A program made the translations under genes and the position numbers. The notes under the pieces are model-generated. The model was not told where the DNA came from, searched no databases, and saw nothing but the letters and a program-made list of their open reading frames with translations. Of a stretch of DNA of 64,000 nt, positions 32,730 through 43,813 are shown piece after piece. Numbering within the stretch: the first letter of the stretch is position 1; each line of letters starts with the position of its first letter. The stretch covers positions 29,489,495 to 29,553,494 of the forward strand of contig NC_053146.1 of NCBI RefSeq assembly GCF_016808335.1, written 5' to 3'. Source of the stretch: Panicum virgatum. Its lineage: Eukaryota; Streptophyta; Magnoliopsida; Poales; Poaceae.

Positions 32730-35674
32730 ATGCGCATAAAGCGATCTGTGGATTTCCGGATGGCACCCAAGAAGGCAACCAAGGGGAAGGGTGCGGCTTC
32801 AGAGCCAACCCGTGATGAAGAGTGGAACACAAGTAAGTGTTCCCAAGCTGACTTGGAATCTCTGGTGTCGCATGGTCTTTTAGTTCCCAGATCTGTTATC
32901 CAATGGCATCCTGCCTTGGGTTCAGATCATCCGTATGAAAATACGGGGGAAATTGTTGCTTTTACTTCGTACTTGGAACGGGGATTGAGGTTTCCTTGCT
33001 CTTCTTTCTTTTTTGGGCTCCTGCGTTACTACAGGATCCAGTTGCATCGTCTGACCCCCAATTTCTTTGTTCATATTTCTATCTTCGTTCATTTGTGCGA
33101 AGCTTTCCTGGGCATCGAGCCCCATTTTGAGCTTTTCCGATTATTTTCCATTTGAAGCCTCAACCCAACTCCTACGTCTTAGATGTAGTAGGAGGTGTGG
33201 GTCTCCAACTTAGGCAAGGGAAACATAGAGAATATATCCCATATAGTCTTAGTAATAAGATGATCGAGTGGAAACCCAAATGGTTCTATGTCGAGAATCG
33301 GTTAGGAAACTTTCCACCAATTACTCCAGGCCCTCCAATTTAGTGGCCTGAATGGAATAAAAAACCAGTCGACGAGAGTCAGATCCCCAAACTTTTCGAA
33401 CGAATTGCTGTTCTGAGGCAGAATATGTTGACTGGGGGAAGCAGTCATGTTTGACTGGATGAAGCGAAGAATCCAGCCATTGCAGGCTCGGGAATCGCTT
33501 GGGTTTTAGTACCAAGGAACAATTGATCGATCAAGATTTTCACAGGAAGAGATCTCGAATGATGTAGTTTTTAGTCGAGTACAATGACTTCTGAAGACTG
33601 TAAAGAAAATCCCAGTTGTTCCTGGTACATTTTCTGCTGAGAATCCTCCAAAGCAGGTATTTGATAAGAGTAGTCGATACGTAGAAATCGAGTACTTTAC
33701 CTTAGTGCGAACCTGATAGGATTTGCTTTCTGTAGGAGGACATGGAGCACTTTAAAAGTAGTCCTTCGCTACCAGGCATTTATTCGCCCTTTTGTTCTTC
33801 CAATTTCCTCGATCAAATCTTTAGTATGCTCATATGAGGTTTCATATAAACAGTACTGATGTCTGGACTTGATTGTGCAGATGAGGCAGCACCTGGGGAA
33901 AGGACTGATGAGGAGCACAGCCCCACTCCGAGTGCTGATACCCAATCTGTGCAGCCTAGGAGTACTCGAACTGCGGCAAGGAAGCATCGCGGTTCCTCCC
34001 AAACTACTGCCGATAGGTAAGTAGCTAGTTGTCTTTATAATCGAGTACTTTTGATATTGATTTGCTAATTGTGCTTTACTTTTTCAAAGTCCGGCAGCTA
34101 AAATGTCGCGGATATCATCATCTGGGGATGATACTGCGGTGGGACAGATTGTACCCTCCACCACAGTGGACCCATCAAGTGGGACCGGGACTACTCTTTC
34201 AGCGAGTAGTTCTGATGTAAATACCGCCCGCGAAGCTAGTAAGCAGGACTTTGTCTTGAAGCTTGCCCGCAGGTTTGGCATCAAGGGTCTTGCTCTGATA
34301 AGAGCTCCTACGTAAGTTCCTTAAAACTTGCATATATAGGATCTGCTTTTGGGTCTAGTAGTTTTTAACTACTTTGTCTTTGCAGGGATGCAATCCTGGA
34401 TGAGAGCGTGGAGGCTGAAGGCAATTCAGCTTGCCAATCCGGGGTAGAGAAGCTCCCGAGTACTCCAGATATGAGTGCTCAGGATGCGGAGGCTATGGTC
34501 AGTTCCATGCTTCGGGAATCTCCTTTGCCCAATTCTGAGAGGGCCAATGAGGAGATCCCAGAGGATGGTGGAAGCAGCAAGCTACTAGAAGGAGGAGAAG
34601 GTGAGAAGCTTCCTGAGGGAGGTGATGATAAACAGCCTGCAGAGACCCCTGCAGGTAAGCTTGTAGTGCCTTGTAGGAAAGGTATCCTTTTATTTGCCCT
34701 TAGTGTGATTAAGTAGCATGTTCTTCCTGTAGATTCCCAAAACACGGGGAATACTGTAGGGAGGATTGAAGAAATACCCAAGAAGGCTGTTGTTATGGCG
34801 AGTACTTCCCAAGTCACATCGGGAAGTGGCTTGCCGCGAGAGAAGGTGGAGCATGCTTTCAAGCTGCTGGAAGTAAGTAGCCGAATACCTCGAGTACTTT
34901 TTAGTAGATCGAGTGGTATACTGATCTTTTTGTTTTTGTAGGAAGCGCTGGGATGGAAGGGTGGCCAGTCCCAAGATGAGACAGAGCTGAATGCCCTGAA
35001 AGAGAGGGTTAAAACGCTCTCGTCTGAAAAGACTGCTCTTGAGGGGAAGCTGAAGAAGCTCTCCCAATCAAAGAAAGGTTAGTCTTTAGCATTGAATATG
35101 CATTCGACTAGTAGATCCGCTAGGTGTTTATAAAATTTTCTTTTTAATCGAGTACACAGCTTGTGCCAAATCTTTAGAGATTCAGGAAAGCTTGGTACTG
35201 GATTTAAAGATTCTTATGTACCGAAACGCAGATGAAATAGAGAAGCTTAAGAAGATTAAGGAGGACTCTGACCGAGAAGCAGCATCAATGCTATAACAAC
35301 TCAAGACTTTATCAGAGTCTCGAGACTCGATGTAGCAGGAGCTCGTGGAGCTTAAAGAGGTCAGAGATGCCGCCCTGGAGGTGACGGAGGACATGAATAT
35401 CCCACAAAAGGATGGAGGTGAGCCGCTAACACTGGCTGTGAGGCTTCGCAGGGTGCCTAGAGCCTTCGAGAGGTTTATCTCCCACATCACCCGCCAGTAC
35501 ATAGGTCACGTAATTGGGCTGGTGAAATCTTATTGGCCAACCACTCATCTGGATGCTCTTGGACAAGGAGCCAAGGCCAGCTGTTCTGATGACCCGTTCC
35601 ATCAGTATTTGGCGGAAACTTCCTTGGTGGCTGATCAGATTGTAGAAACCTTGAGCAGGGCAGAGTCTCCTTAA
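32730..35674 (+). pseudogene. Spliced antisense ORF of element D (Transposase_28 / 'putative gypsy type transposon' family)
   Basis: The first exon has ATGs at 32730 and 32760 (MAPKKATKGKG). It encodes the family core with LLVPRSVIQW, ENTGEIVAF, LERGLRFPCSSFF and FVHLCEAFLGIEPHFELFR. I recognise this as the 'putative gypsy type transposon' domain common in grasses. A frameshift near 33150 and in-frame stops near 33343 and 33450 damage it. Later exons are 33881-34016, 34090-34311, 34386-34654, 34733-34872, 34942-35077 and 35160-35674, joined by GT-AG introns of 69-82 bp that keep phase. Exons at 34942-35077 and 35160 on encode a coiled coil; the C terminus has the YIGHVIGLVKSYWP block. Two more stops are at 35294 and 35333. 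The strand is opposite to gag. Function is unknown; similar antisense ORFs are reported from Tat-lineage elements. Confidence 0.8.
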
Positions 35675-36299
35675 GCTTTTCTTGTAATTGAGTTGGCGTG
35701 TGAGCCAGAAGTACTTGGTGGTAGGATTGTGGCATCCTTTGTTGTGTCGAGTGGTTGTACTCATGGGTTCTGAGTGTAGGCAGCATCAGGCCCACTCAGT
35801 CATAAAAGCAGATACAAGGAATTGTATCCGTAGGTGCCTTGGGTGGCAAGATTTTCTCGAATATAATCGAGTTTGTATGGTTCTGAAACCATAGTGCTGA
35901 CCGGTTAGGATTGAATCCCTCGGGATTAACCAAGTGGGGGTAGCACTAGAAGATGAAAGAAGCCGTAGCTTAGAATAGATTTTCTTTTTGGAGGAAAATT
36001 TTCAATTAGCACGCGGCTAATATGGGCTTTGTTGTCCAATTGGGGGAGAACTCTTATTGAGTATTTTAGGAGATATAATAAGTTTCTTGATAGGTAAGAA
36101 GACAGGCAGCTCTCGACAACTACTCAGGGTACTAAGGGAGAACAGGAGTTCTTTTTGTATCTCAAGCAAGCGAGTAGTACCCATCAAGTACTCGAGGCAA
36201 AAAGATTATGTATCGAAGATTCCCATAGTAAACTAAGCAAGCGGGAAGCTTGTGTCGACTTATTTTAGAGTATCAAGAACTCATTTGTACTCCTTGAAG

Positions 36300-37370
36300 G
36301 GTTTACGTAGTTGACCAGTTAGGATAGACCTTGTTTGGTTACCCAGATAGTATGCAACTGTTTGCGAGAATATCCAAACTACACGATCGTATCGAGTAGT
36401 ATGTCCTGTGAATGGACTGGATTGATTTCTAGAATAGCTCTGTTAGGATTGAACTCCGTCGAGTTAATCAAGACGTGAATATTCTAGAAACATCCTAAAC
36501 TTACTCGAGCAGGGCGAGTAAGGTGTCCCACTTGAGGACTGGAGTAACTCTAAGGCAAGTCTGTTAGGTACTAACCCCGTTGGGTAGTCCAAGACGAAGG
36601 TGCCGAAAGAGTATCCAAGACCTACTCGAGCCAGCGAGTAGGGTGTCCTTTAACCAAGGACTGGAGTAATCCGTAAGACATAACTGTTAGGTACGAACCC
36701 TGTCGGGTTGCCCAAGACGTAAATGTCGAAGGGATATCCAAAACTTACTCGAGCAGGGCAAGTAAGGTGTCCTTTTAACCAAGGACTGGAGTAATCCGTA
36801 AGACAGAACTGTTAGGTACGAATCCCGTCGGGTTGCCCAAGACGTAAATGTCAAAGGGATATCCAAAACTTACTCAAGCAGGGCGAGTAAGGAGTCCTTT
36901 TAACCAAGGATTGGAGTAATCCGTAAGACAGAACTATTAGGTACAACCCCGTCGGGTTGCCCAAGACGTAAATGTCGAAGGGATATCCAAAACTTTCTCA
37001 AGCAGGGCGAGTAAGGTGTCCTTTTATCTAAGGACTGGAGTAATCCGTAAGACAGAACTATTAGGTACGAACCCCATCGGGTTGCCCAAGACGTAAATGT
37101 CGAAGGGATATCCAAAACTTACTCGAGAAAGACGAGTAAGGTGTCCTTTTAACCAAGGACTGGAGTAACTCTTAGGGCAAGTCTGTTTGGTACTAACTCC
37201 GTCAGGTTGCCCAAGATGAAGGTGCCGAAAGAGTATCCAAGACCTACTCGAGCAGGGCAAGTAGGTTGTCCTTCCGGAGGACTAGAGTGTCTTTTAGGAC
37301 AGAACTGTTAGGTACGAACCCCGTTGGGTTGCCAAGACGTAAATGCCCAAAAAGTACTTGAGTATGAACC
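36300..37370. repeat. Tandem repeat array, about 125-bp unit, about 8 copies
   Basis: The start motif (GTAAGGTGTCC and variants) occurs at 36396, 36518, 36638, 36762, 36887, 37011, 37136 and 37261, giving periods of 120-125 bp. Each unit has GGACTGGAGTAA, TTAGGTACGAA and CCCAAGACGTAAATG. The middle units are closest to one another. The array lies between the end of the antisense gene and the gag frames of D and contains no credible gene. Confidence 0.92.
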
Positions 37371-37658
37371 ATAAAAACTACTCGATAGCTACTCTAAAGA
37401 TGAGCAAGGCTTTCGAGATGGGGTATTGGTTGTGTGAGAGAGAGCCAAGTAGTCGATATATGAGAAATAAACTTTATTTGGATTTGTCAAAATTACGATA
37501 ACTGTAAAGTGACAGACTCTGACTCTTAAGACCTACCCCTTGCTCGTTGGACGTGACCAATGGTTTACATGACTGAATAAAACTTTATTCAATGAAAGAA
37601 CTTAGTCGATATGATGGTTGACTAAGTTCGAGGTAAAACTAGTCGATGCAGAGGTCGA

Positions 37659-38507
37659 CTAGATTATTGGTAGGGTCTCCTTCAGGAGAGGTGCCCCAAG
37701 GGCCTTGCGGAGTGAGTCACACTGGAAGATCGTGTGAGAGCTCTTTGGGTGGATAAAGCACTTGCGTAGCAGTACTTTGTTGATCCTGTGTCCGCTCTGA
37801 GAAGATTCACCTTGATGCTGGGTGCGTGGTTTACCCTGAGGACGGGTACTGATGGTTGCTGGCTTGTGCTTCTTGAAGGATGCGGAAGCCTTTGGCGGGA
37901 TGCGGTAGTTGGAAGAAGGGTTGTATGCCTCGACTTCCTCCCATTCCTTTCTCCTTGAGATGATGATGTTGCGCGCATCGCGCCCAACGTTAATCACACT
38001 GCGGAGGTCACAGTTGGAGTAGTCATAGTTGTCGCCTTGTTGTTCTTGTAGGGTGTTAGCGAGGCGCTGATGCCTGAACGCCCTCTTCTGGTTGAGCTGG
38101 CGACGACGTTCATAGAGGTCTTCTACTGGATGCTGCTCGTCCAGTTGGACGGTGACGGTCACCGCTGGAGGAGGAGGAGCAGATAGATCCTCCTTGGTAG
38201 TAACTTGGGCTTCTGTGATTGTAGGAGTAGTTTCCATGTTGTCAGAAAGGTACTCGTCGAAATCATCAGAATTGTAGTCGTTGAGGTTGAGACACTCCGT
38301 GGGATCGCCCTCAGGTTCTTCGGCGATACGAACCATGAGGATTTCACGGCAAAGGTCTTGAACTTCTTGGTCTTGTTTGCTCGAGGATGGATCTAAAGGA
38401 GTGCTCTGTTGGTAGGGCAGATCCGCTGGCTGCGAGGCAGAAGCATTGGGATCTTGTGCCTTCCTCAGGTGCACTGTCCGTCCTTGCGGCATTGCATATA
38501 TAATCAA
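37659..38507 (-). CDS. Element D gag-like protein, C-terminal frame with CHHC knuckle
   Basis: An open frame of 282 codons. It has a basic arginine-rich middle (YERRRQLNQKRAFRHQR, and ISRRKEWEEVEAY) and near the C terminus the motif CFIHPKSSHTIFQC. This motif is a zinc knuckle variant with spacing C-x2-H-x4-H-x4-C followed by LRKALGAP. Tat-lineage gag proteins have similar knuckles (family knowledge). The ATG at about 38489 (MPQGRTVHL) is an alternative start. It is the most intact minus-strand frame of D. It probably continued from the 38574-38954 frame in a longer gag. Confidence 0.65.
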   Translation of the reverse strand: MIIYAMPQGRTVHLRKAQDPNASASQPADLPYQQSTPLDPSSSKQDQEVQDLCREILMVRIAEEPEGDPTECLNLNDYNSDDFDEYLSDNMETTPTITEAQVTTKEDLSAPPPPAVTVTVQLDEQHPVEDLYERRRQLNQKRAFRHQRLANTLQEQQGDNYDYSNCDLRSVINVGRDARNIIISRRKEWEEVEAYNPSSNYRIPPKASASFKKHKPATISTRPQGKPRTQHQGESSQSGHRINKVLLRKCFIHPKSSHTIFQCDSLRKALGAPLLKETLPII

Positions 38508-38573
38508 GTTAGGGAAGGAGTCCTGATCGGACTTGAGATTCTTAGCCGAGTTGGACTCGACTTGTTTACTGTA

Positions 38574-38954
38574 CTAGATTAGATCATCCATCTTTTCCTG
38601 TGGATCGGAAGAGTACTCGGATTCGGAGTCGGTTAGCCCACCAATTTTTGAGTATGTATGCTTTGGGTGAGCGAGAAGTGGTATGCCCATCTCTACACGG
38701 ACGGCGTTCTCATTCATCCAGTGTAGCCATGATTGAGTAGGAGCTAGCCCCTCAGGCTCCTTAATCCAGGGTTTGTCATAGATTGAGTCGCTGGATTGTT
38801 CTGGAGCCTTGGCTTTTCCCTTTTTAAGCTTGACCAGTTCCCAAAGAGCGTCGGCGTGTTTGGGTGGGCTGGCCATAGCGTCCTTGAATAGCTCGATGTT
38901 GTCTGGCCATTCTTCGAGATTGTTGAACAGTTCAAAGTTCTCGAGACTGTTCAT
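38574..38954 (-). pseudogene. Element D gag-like middle frame
   Basis: 127 codons, acidic, with NLEEWPDNIELF and TQSWLHWMNENAVRVEMG segments. It is placed between the leader frames and the knuckle frame of D on the same strand. It ends in a stop at 38574, so the gag appears split. No known domain was recognised beyond its position. Confidence 0.5.
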
Positions 38955-39002
38955 GAAGCGATCAAAGTCCTGATCGAATTTGGACTCGACTGGTTTCAGA
39001 GT

Positions 39003-39698
39003 CTAAGTGTGAGCAGGTTTCGGTGAAGGGCTCTGAGGTATCCTGGAGATAGACGGTCCCATCCGAACAAGCCGGGGGTTTGTCTCACCGGCTCCCCCGT
39101 AGATTCCTCCTCCCGTTTTTTGCTCTTTGTTTTGTAGAGTGCTTTTAGCCATATTAATGCAGTCGGCAGGCTTCGAACTCACCTGATCAATCCCAGAGAG
39201 CATATCACCTGTCCTTTTCTGTGGTGGGTTTAACGCTTTGGGGATCTTTCGCGATGTAGATGGGCCGAGAGCAGTTTCTGCAAGTTCGATGCAGCCCCTG
39301 ATTGATCATGAAACTTGATCTACTCCAGCGAGTAGTTCTGAGTTTTTGATCTTAGGGCGTTTGATCGTCTTGAGATGAGCCAGGTATTTTCCAAGAATTT
39401 TGGAGAAGTGAGACTTTTTGGAATCAGAATTTGTGTCGAACTCGACCAAACCAAGAGTTTGGTTTTGAGTTGTCACGTTTCCCGGGTTGTCCGAGTCGAG
39501 TTCGGGTGGAACTCTTTTCTCATCGAGATCCGCCGACTCGCGGATGTCGGCGAGTTGGGAGCGGGTTTTTGATTTAGGCGAGTTAGGCGTGACCAGGTGG
39601 CTGGAGAAGCCTCCCGTTCCGTCAGCCATGCATGCCCAATAACCGAAAACGAGGGTTGTGCCTTCCGGCACGTCGTTGACGTCGCTTGATCCGGCCAT
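39003..39698 (-). pseudogene. Element D N-terminal gag-like frames
   Basis: The frame 39306-39698 begins with ATG (MAGSSDVNDVPEG) about 27 bp inside the primer-binding site and encodes a hydrophilic protein ending LAGVDQVS. A second short frame at 39003-39203 ends with a similar IDQVSS segment near its start and a Gly-rich stretch. The three segments (with 38574-38954) share DQVSS or ESKFDQ-like ends, which suggests internal duplication or repeated frameshifts. Function is unknown; the position is that of gag. Confidence 0.45.
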
Positions 39699-39724
39699 CG
39701 AATTTGTTAGTGAACTCGCCGAAT

Positions 39725-39742
39725 CCCCTACCTGGCGCGCCA
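39725..39742 (-). other. Primer-binding site of element D
   Basis: The minus strand reads TGGCGCGCCAGGTAGGGG, two bases inside the 5' LTR end. It is not the initiator-Met site used by A, B and the copia element. Tat-lineage grass elements use such a site; I do not assign the tRNA. Confidence 0.8.
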
Positions 39743-39744
39743 GC

Positions 39745-40161
39745 TGTCGGTGTTTACCGCCAAGCCTGCTCAGGGATACCCTTAGCAGTAGGGTTTGTAG
39801 GTAGGGATCGACGGCTATGGAACTCGATGGTGCAAGCAACACAAAGATTTAGACAGGTTCGGGCCGCGAGTTGCATAATACCCTACGTCCTGTGTGGTGG
39901 TTTGTATTGCCTTAGGTGTAGATGATTGTTTGGAGGGGGTCCCTGCCCGCCATAATATATCCGGGGGGACAGGGTTACATGGAAAGTCCTAACAGAGTAC
40001 AGTTGGAGTCCTACTACAACACAATCGGTAGTTTCCTTTGTACTGCAGCTAGTTCTACGCCTATTTGGGTAGTTACAAAAGAGGTAAGGTACATCCATGA
40101 GCTATCCCTTACTCTAGAACATTCTATGTCTGTAAGCAGTCTCGATGCCCTGGGTCTGACA
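39745..40161 (-). mobile_element. Element D 5' LTR (right)
   Basis: 417 bp, starts TGTCGGTG and ends GTCTGACA, followed by the duplication CTAAC. It is similar to 30679-31096. Its TATA region reads ATATATTATGG on the minus strand, weaker than that in the left copy. Confidence 0.9.
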
Positions 40162-40963
40162 CTAACTAAGTTTGAGCTCCCGTAGCAAACTATGGCACTT
40201 TGTATAAATACAGAGCGACGAACCCGCGAGTGAGAGAGCTGATCTCACTCATATGAAAGTACTATGCAAGACAGGAATCATAAATACCAACTTACTCATA
40301 CCAGAGGAAGCCAGCATCCGTAGAGGTACAAGACCGGAGAAGACCGCCGACAGGCCCGGCGCTTCCTCGAACTACTCCTCACCCTCCTCCTACTCTAAGC
40401 ACTAGCCTAGGCAGGGCCTCGCCTTGGAATGGAGCACTACATCTTCTCTTGTGTGGTGTGTCTGAGAGGGGGTGAGGGAGGCCCCTTTTATAGTCCTAAT
40501 AGGTCGGTTCCCGCCAAAATGAAATATGGAAACACTGGGCACCACCTTCAGGAGGATAAGGACGATCTGCCCGCCAAAGATTGGGCCGGTTGGTGCCAAC
40601 AAGGGGTCGGGCGACCCTAGGGTTCGGCCGACCCCCGGGTGCCGCCTCTCGCGCCGCCTTTCATCCTGGACACTGCCAGGTGGGCCCCCAACTTGTGTAT
40701 GTCAGTGCCGGGGCTTTGTACATCAGTTTTCTATGTCAAATGGGCCCATCTTGCGAGTGTAACGCAGGATGCAATCTCCTATGGTTCTCCTGCGTATTCT
40801 TTGTGTTTTCATCTTATTTCCGACTTGTGTCCCTGCAATCAACAATTCACTAACACTCATGGAGTTCGTTAGTAATAACTCCTACCACTACTATTGATGA
40901 TCATTTTTCATGGCTTTATGCAGGAGTTGACGGCATATATTTTGGACTTAACAGCCATCAACA

Positions 40964-41187
40964 GTGGTTCCTGTAGATTAGTGACTTGCATACGCGACAA
41001 ATGATCGGCTATAGTATTCTCTACTCCCTTTTTATCTTTTATTTCAAGGTCAAATTCTTGAAGTAAGATAATCCACAGAATCAAACATGGTTTAGCATCT
41101 TTCTTGGTGAGCAAATATTTTAAGGGTGCATGGTCCGTATAAATAATGACTTTTGCTCCTACTAAGTAAGAACTGAACTTATCGATC
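40964..41187 (-). pseudogene. Element C RNase H, C-terminal part
   Basis: The minus strand encodes [25 protein letters not shown], then [10 protein letters not shown] and IADHLSRMQ, which is the end of RNase H. The IYTDH aspartate and the ADHLS aspartate are present. The frame rejoins the upstream half at 50501 across element B. On the other side it is cut by LTR E. Confidence 0.88.
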
Positions 41188-43582
41188 TGTAACACCCGGT
41201 TTATAAAAGGACATAAACCGAGCAATCATATACGTGCCAGGATCAAGTCACACGTATATACAACAGAATGAACAATATATCATAGCACATATCACGAATA
41301 AGACACAATAAATCGAAATACGAATGTTATTTATTACATTAATGACAAAAATGTCTGATACAGCGGAAGCGAAGTACAAAATACGATAAAACTCTCCGAA
41401 GCTGAGCAGGGCGTCATAGGGACGTCGACTGGGAGACGAACGCCTAGAATTCCTGGTAGCGCTGAGCAAACTCCCTCGCGTCGGCAGGAACTGAGCAGCA
41501 GTAGTGTATCCAAGAGGAAAAAGTAGAGAGAGGCAAGAGTGAGTACACCACCGTACTCAACAAGTATAACACAAACTATGAGGCTCTAGACTGGCTGACT
41601 GACTGCATTAGCTTTTAAGTCTTGGCAAAATTTTATTAAAGCTAATTACTACAAGTTGATGAGTTACCATTATCCCAGTTACATAATACTTATTCAGAAT
41701 TAATCATGTTACTACTGAGAACCAAACCACAACCATACCAAAACCCCGAGAGGCACCCCCTCGTCGGAAGGAGCTAACCCCACTAATCAAAAGGAGGATC
41801 TGGGCCGCTCATAACCGTGAGCACGGCTAGTATACCAGTTTTACACTCTGCAGAGGTTGCACATCTTTACCCACAAGTCGTGAGCTACGCTAGAGGTTCA
41901 TCACACTTCCTTAGGTGAGATGACTAGCGACTCACTACGAGGCCGTTACAAAGAATCTCGTTGGTAAGGCGTAACCGCGAGAGTTAGGTCAGCGACGATG
42001 GGGCCCACCTCACGGGGGTACAAGCACAGGTGCGCAAACCAAGCACAGACCAGCCGGAGGAGCAAGGACCATTGAAGCTTACTACTCTTGCCCCGCAGGT
42101 AAGTTACTCCAAACCAAAAAGACCTAATTAGTAAGCCAAGTCTATCCCATTCTAGCCTTGTGGTAGCGCTGTTGTCCCAGGTTGTCGCTCTATGAACCGG
42201 TCCTTATGGAGAGTGGCCAACCAGGCAGTAAGCACCGTACTGGCCCCCTAAACCATGTTTCTACAAAAACCATCTTTTAACGAGACGTGAGCCACTCATC
42301 CACACAGAGGGCCACTCTCAGAATTAAGTTCAAGTAAACCATTAATCAAATTATTTAAAAAGGACCCGAGTGTGTTATAGCGCGGCACCTAGCACAACTA
42401 ACCAAAATGCAACCCAAAGGTACATATAAAGGATATAAAGTGGCTAGGAAATCCTTATAGGCATACAGTATTAAAATGCAGTATGAAATTGTATTTAAAA
42501 GTGATAGGTTATTCATGTTATACTTGCCTTCCTCGTACTGCTCCTGCTGCTGCTCAAAGTGCTTGGAAGACGGCTGCTCCGGGTACTGGTACTGGGGCTC
42601 CTCAGATGGATCAACGTCTACTCACGAACACATGGCCAAAACAAAGCACAATAATAAGCATACAAGCAAACACTAACAAAAACTAAGAAACAGTACATCA
42701 ATACATAAAAACAGTAAGAAAAACCAAGCCTAAACTGTTCTACGCGTTACAACGATCGCGTGGACATAAAGAACACTTAAAACGGAGCTAAAACGCGTAA
42801 ACTAGGCCTAAAACAAGGTTCAGGGGCTCATTTGTAAGAAAAACAGGGTTCCATCGACCTTTCTGCTAAAACCGAGGGCCTAAACATAATTAAAGGTTAG
42901 TTCTGGGGTCTAACGCGTGAAAAAAACCCTGGAAGGACGGCGGGTTCTATTGCTAAAGAACTCAGGGGGCTAAGTGCTAAAAACAGGGCCTCTGCGTAAT
43001 TATTTTTGAATAAGATCGGACTGCGGGTTGATTTTAACAAAACTGTGGGTCTCTTTAGAAAAAAGACAGGCCGAACCAGTAACTTAGGATCTCGGCCGGG
43101 AGGTCAGCGAGGTGAGGCGGGGGCGCTGACGTGCGGGTCCGGCGTGGCAGCGGTTGTAGCGCGCGGGGCGGGGCGACGCGGCTGAGGCCGCGAGGTGGAC
43201 TGGGCTGCGCGCGCGGCATGGGCCGGAGTGAGCGCGGGGAGCGAGGGAGTGGGCCGCGCGGGGGAAAACTGGGCCGGCGTGGGGAGAGAAGTGGGCTGCG
43301 GGTCGGGCTGAGGTTTGGGCCTTCCTTTTCTATTTTCTTTCCTCTTTTCTAATTCAAACAAAGTTTGAATTCAAATAAAAATTGGAATTCAAACCACACT
43401 CAAATAAAAAATATGCACCAGCATGAATGCAACAACAAAGTTTTAACCTGAGACAAAATTTTAATCACTTAAGGAACAAAAATTTTAGATTAAATGCAAG
43501 TCTAACACAATAAACCTTAGAAAATTAAATAAAGCCAATTAAATTTATTAATAAATGCTGAAATTTAAATTAGGGTGTTACA
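41188..43582 (-). mobile_element. Element B 3' LTR (left, 2395 bp)
   Basis: It shares its first about 580 bp and last about 490 bp with the right LTR. The middle (about 41800-43085) is absent from the right LTR but resembles F at 58201-59310. The GC-rich U3 block with the promoter is missing here. No gene was seen. Confidence 0.9.
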
Positions 43583-43602
43583 GACCCTACCCCCTTAAAG
43601 AA
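43583..43602 (-). other. Polypurine tract of element B
   Basis: The minus strand reads TTAAGGGGGTAGGGTC directly before the LTR start. It fixes the 3' LTR edge. Confidence 0.8.
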
Positions 43603-43618
43603 ATCTCGTCCCCGAGAT

Positions 43619-43813
43619 TTAGCTGGGCTGGCTAGCAAAGAGATCTGGATATGTCTTCTTTAGCTCATCTTCTCGCTCCCAAGTAGCCTCAGCTTCACTA
43701 TGGTGACTCCATTGAACTCTGCACATCTTGATGCGCTTGTTCCGAGTAACCCTCTCTGATGTCTCCAGAATCTTCACCGGATGCTCAGTATAAGTCAGAT
43801 CTTCCTTGCACAT
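43619..43813 (-). pseudogene. Element B chromodomain
   Basis: The minus strand encodes VQWSHHSEAEATWEREDELK with the preceding TRNKRIKMCR strand. It matches the chromodomain of A in place and sequence. It is separated from the integrase frame by a frameshift near 43800. Chromodomains guide integration to heterochromatin. Confidence 0.85.

Larger units (their letters stand above)
30679..40161 (-). mobile_element. Element D: non-autonomous Tat-like gypsy element with antisense gene
   Basis: Two LTRs of about 417 bp start TGTCGGTGTTTACC. They are flanked by a perfect 5-bp duplication CTAAC (30674-30678 and 40162-40166). A primer-binding site adjoins the right LTR, so the element genome is on the minus strand. 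Gag-like frames on the minus strand occupy 37659-39698. No RT, integrase, protease or RNase H was found. The rest is a plus-strand multi-exon gene (32730-35674) and a tandem-repeat array (36300-37370). It must have used enzymes of another element to move. Confidence 0.9.
30249..40963 (-). mobile_element. Element E: Athila-like solo LTR split by element D
   Basis: Two pieces (30249-30678 and 40162-40963) make about 1.23 kb once D is removed, close to the 1199 bp of the related solo LTR at 56484-57682. On the minus strand it starts TGTTGATGGC at 40963. A minus-strand TATA box lies near 40488-40496. It separates the RNase H end of element C (NLQEP) from its integrase start (INDFLRDD), so it was inserted into C. 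No internal region remains. The flanking 5 bp do not match well (imperfect TSD), so the left end may be a few bases off. Confidence 0.75.

Noticed and set aside
36300..37370. Possible CRISPR-like array of regular repeats
   Set aside because: The units are directly adjacent 125-bp tandem copies without unique spacers, inside a plant retroelement.
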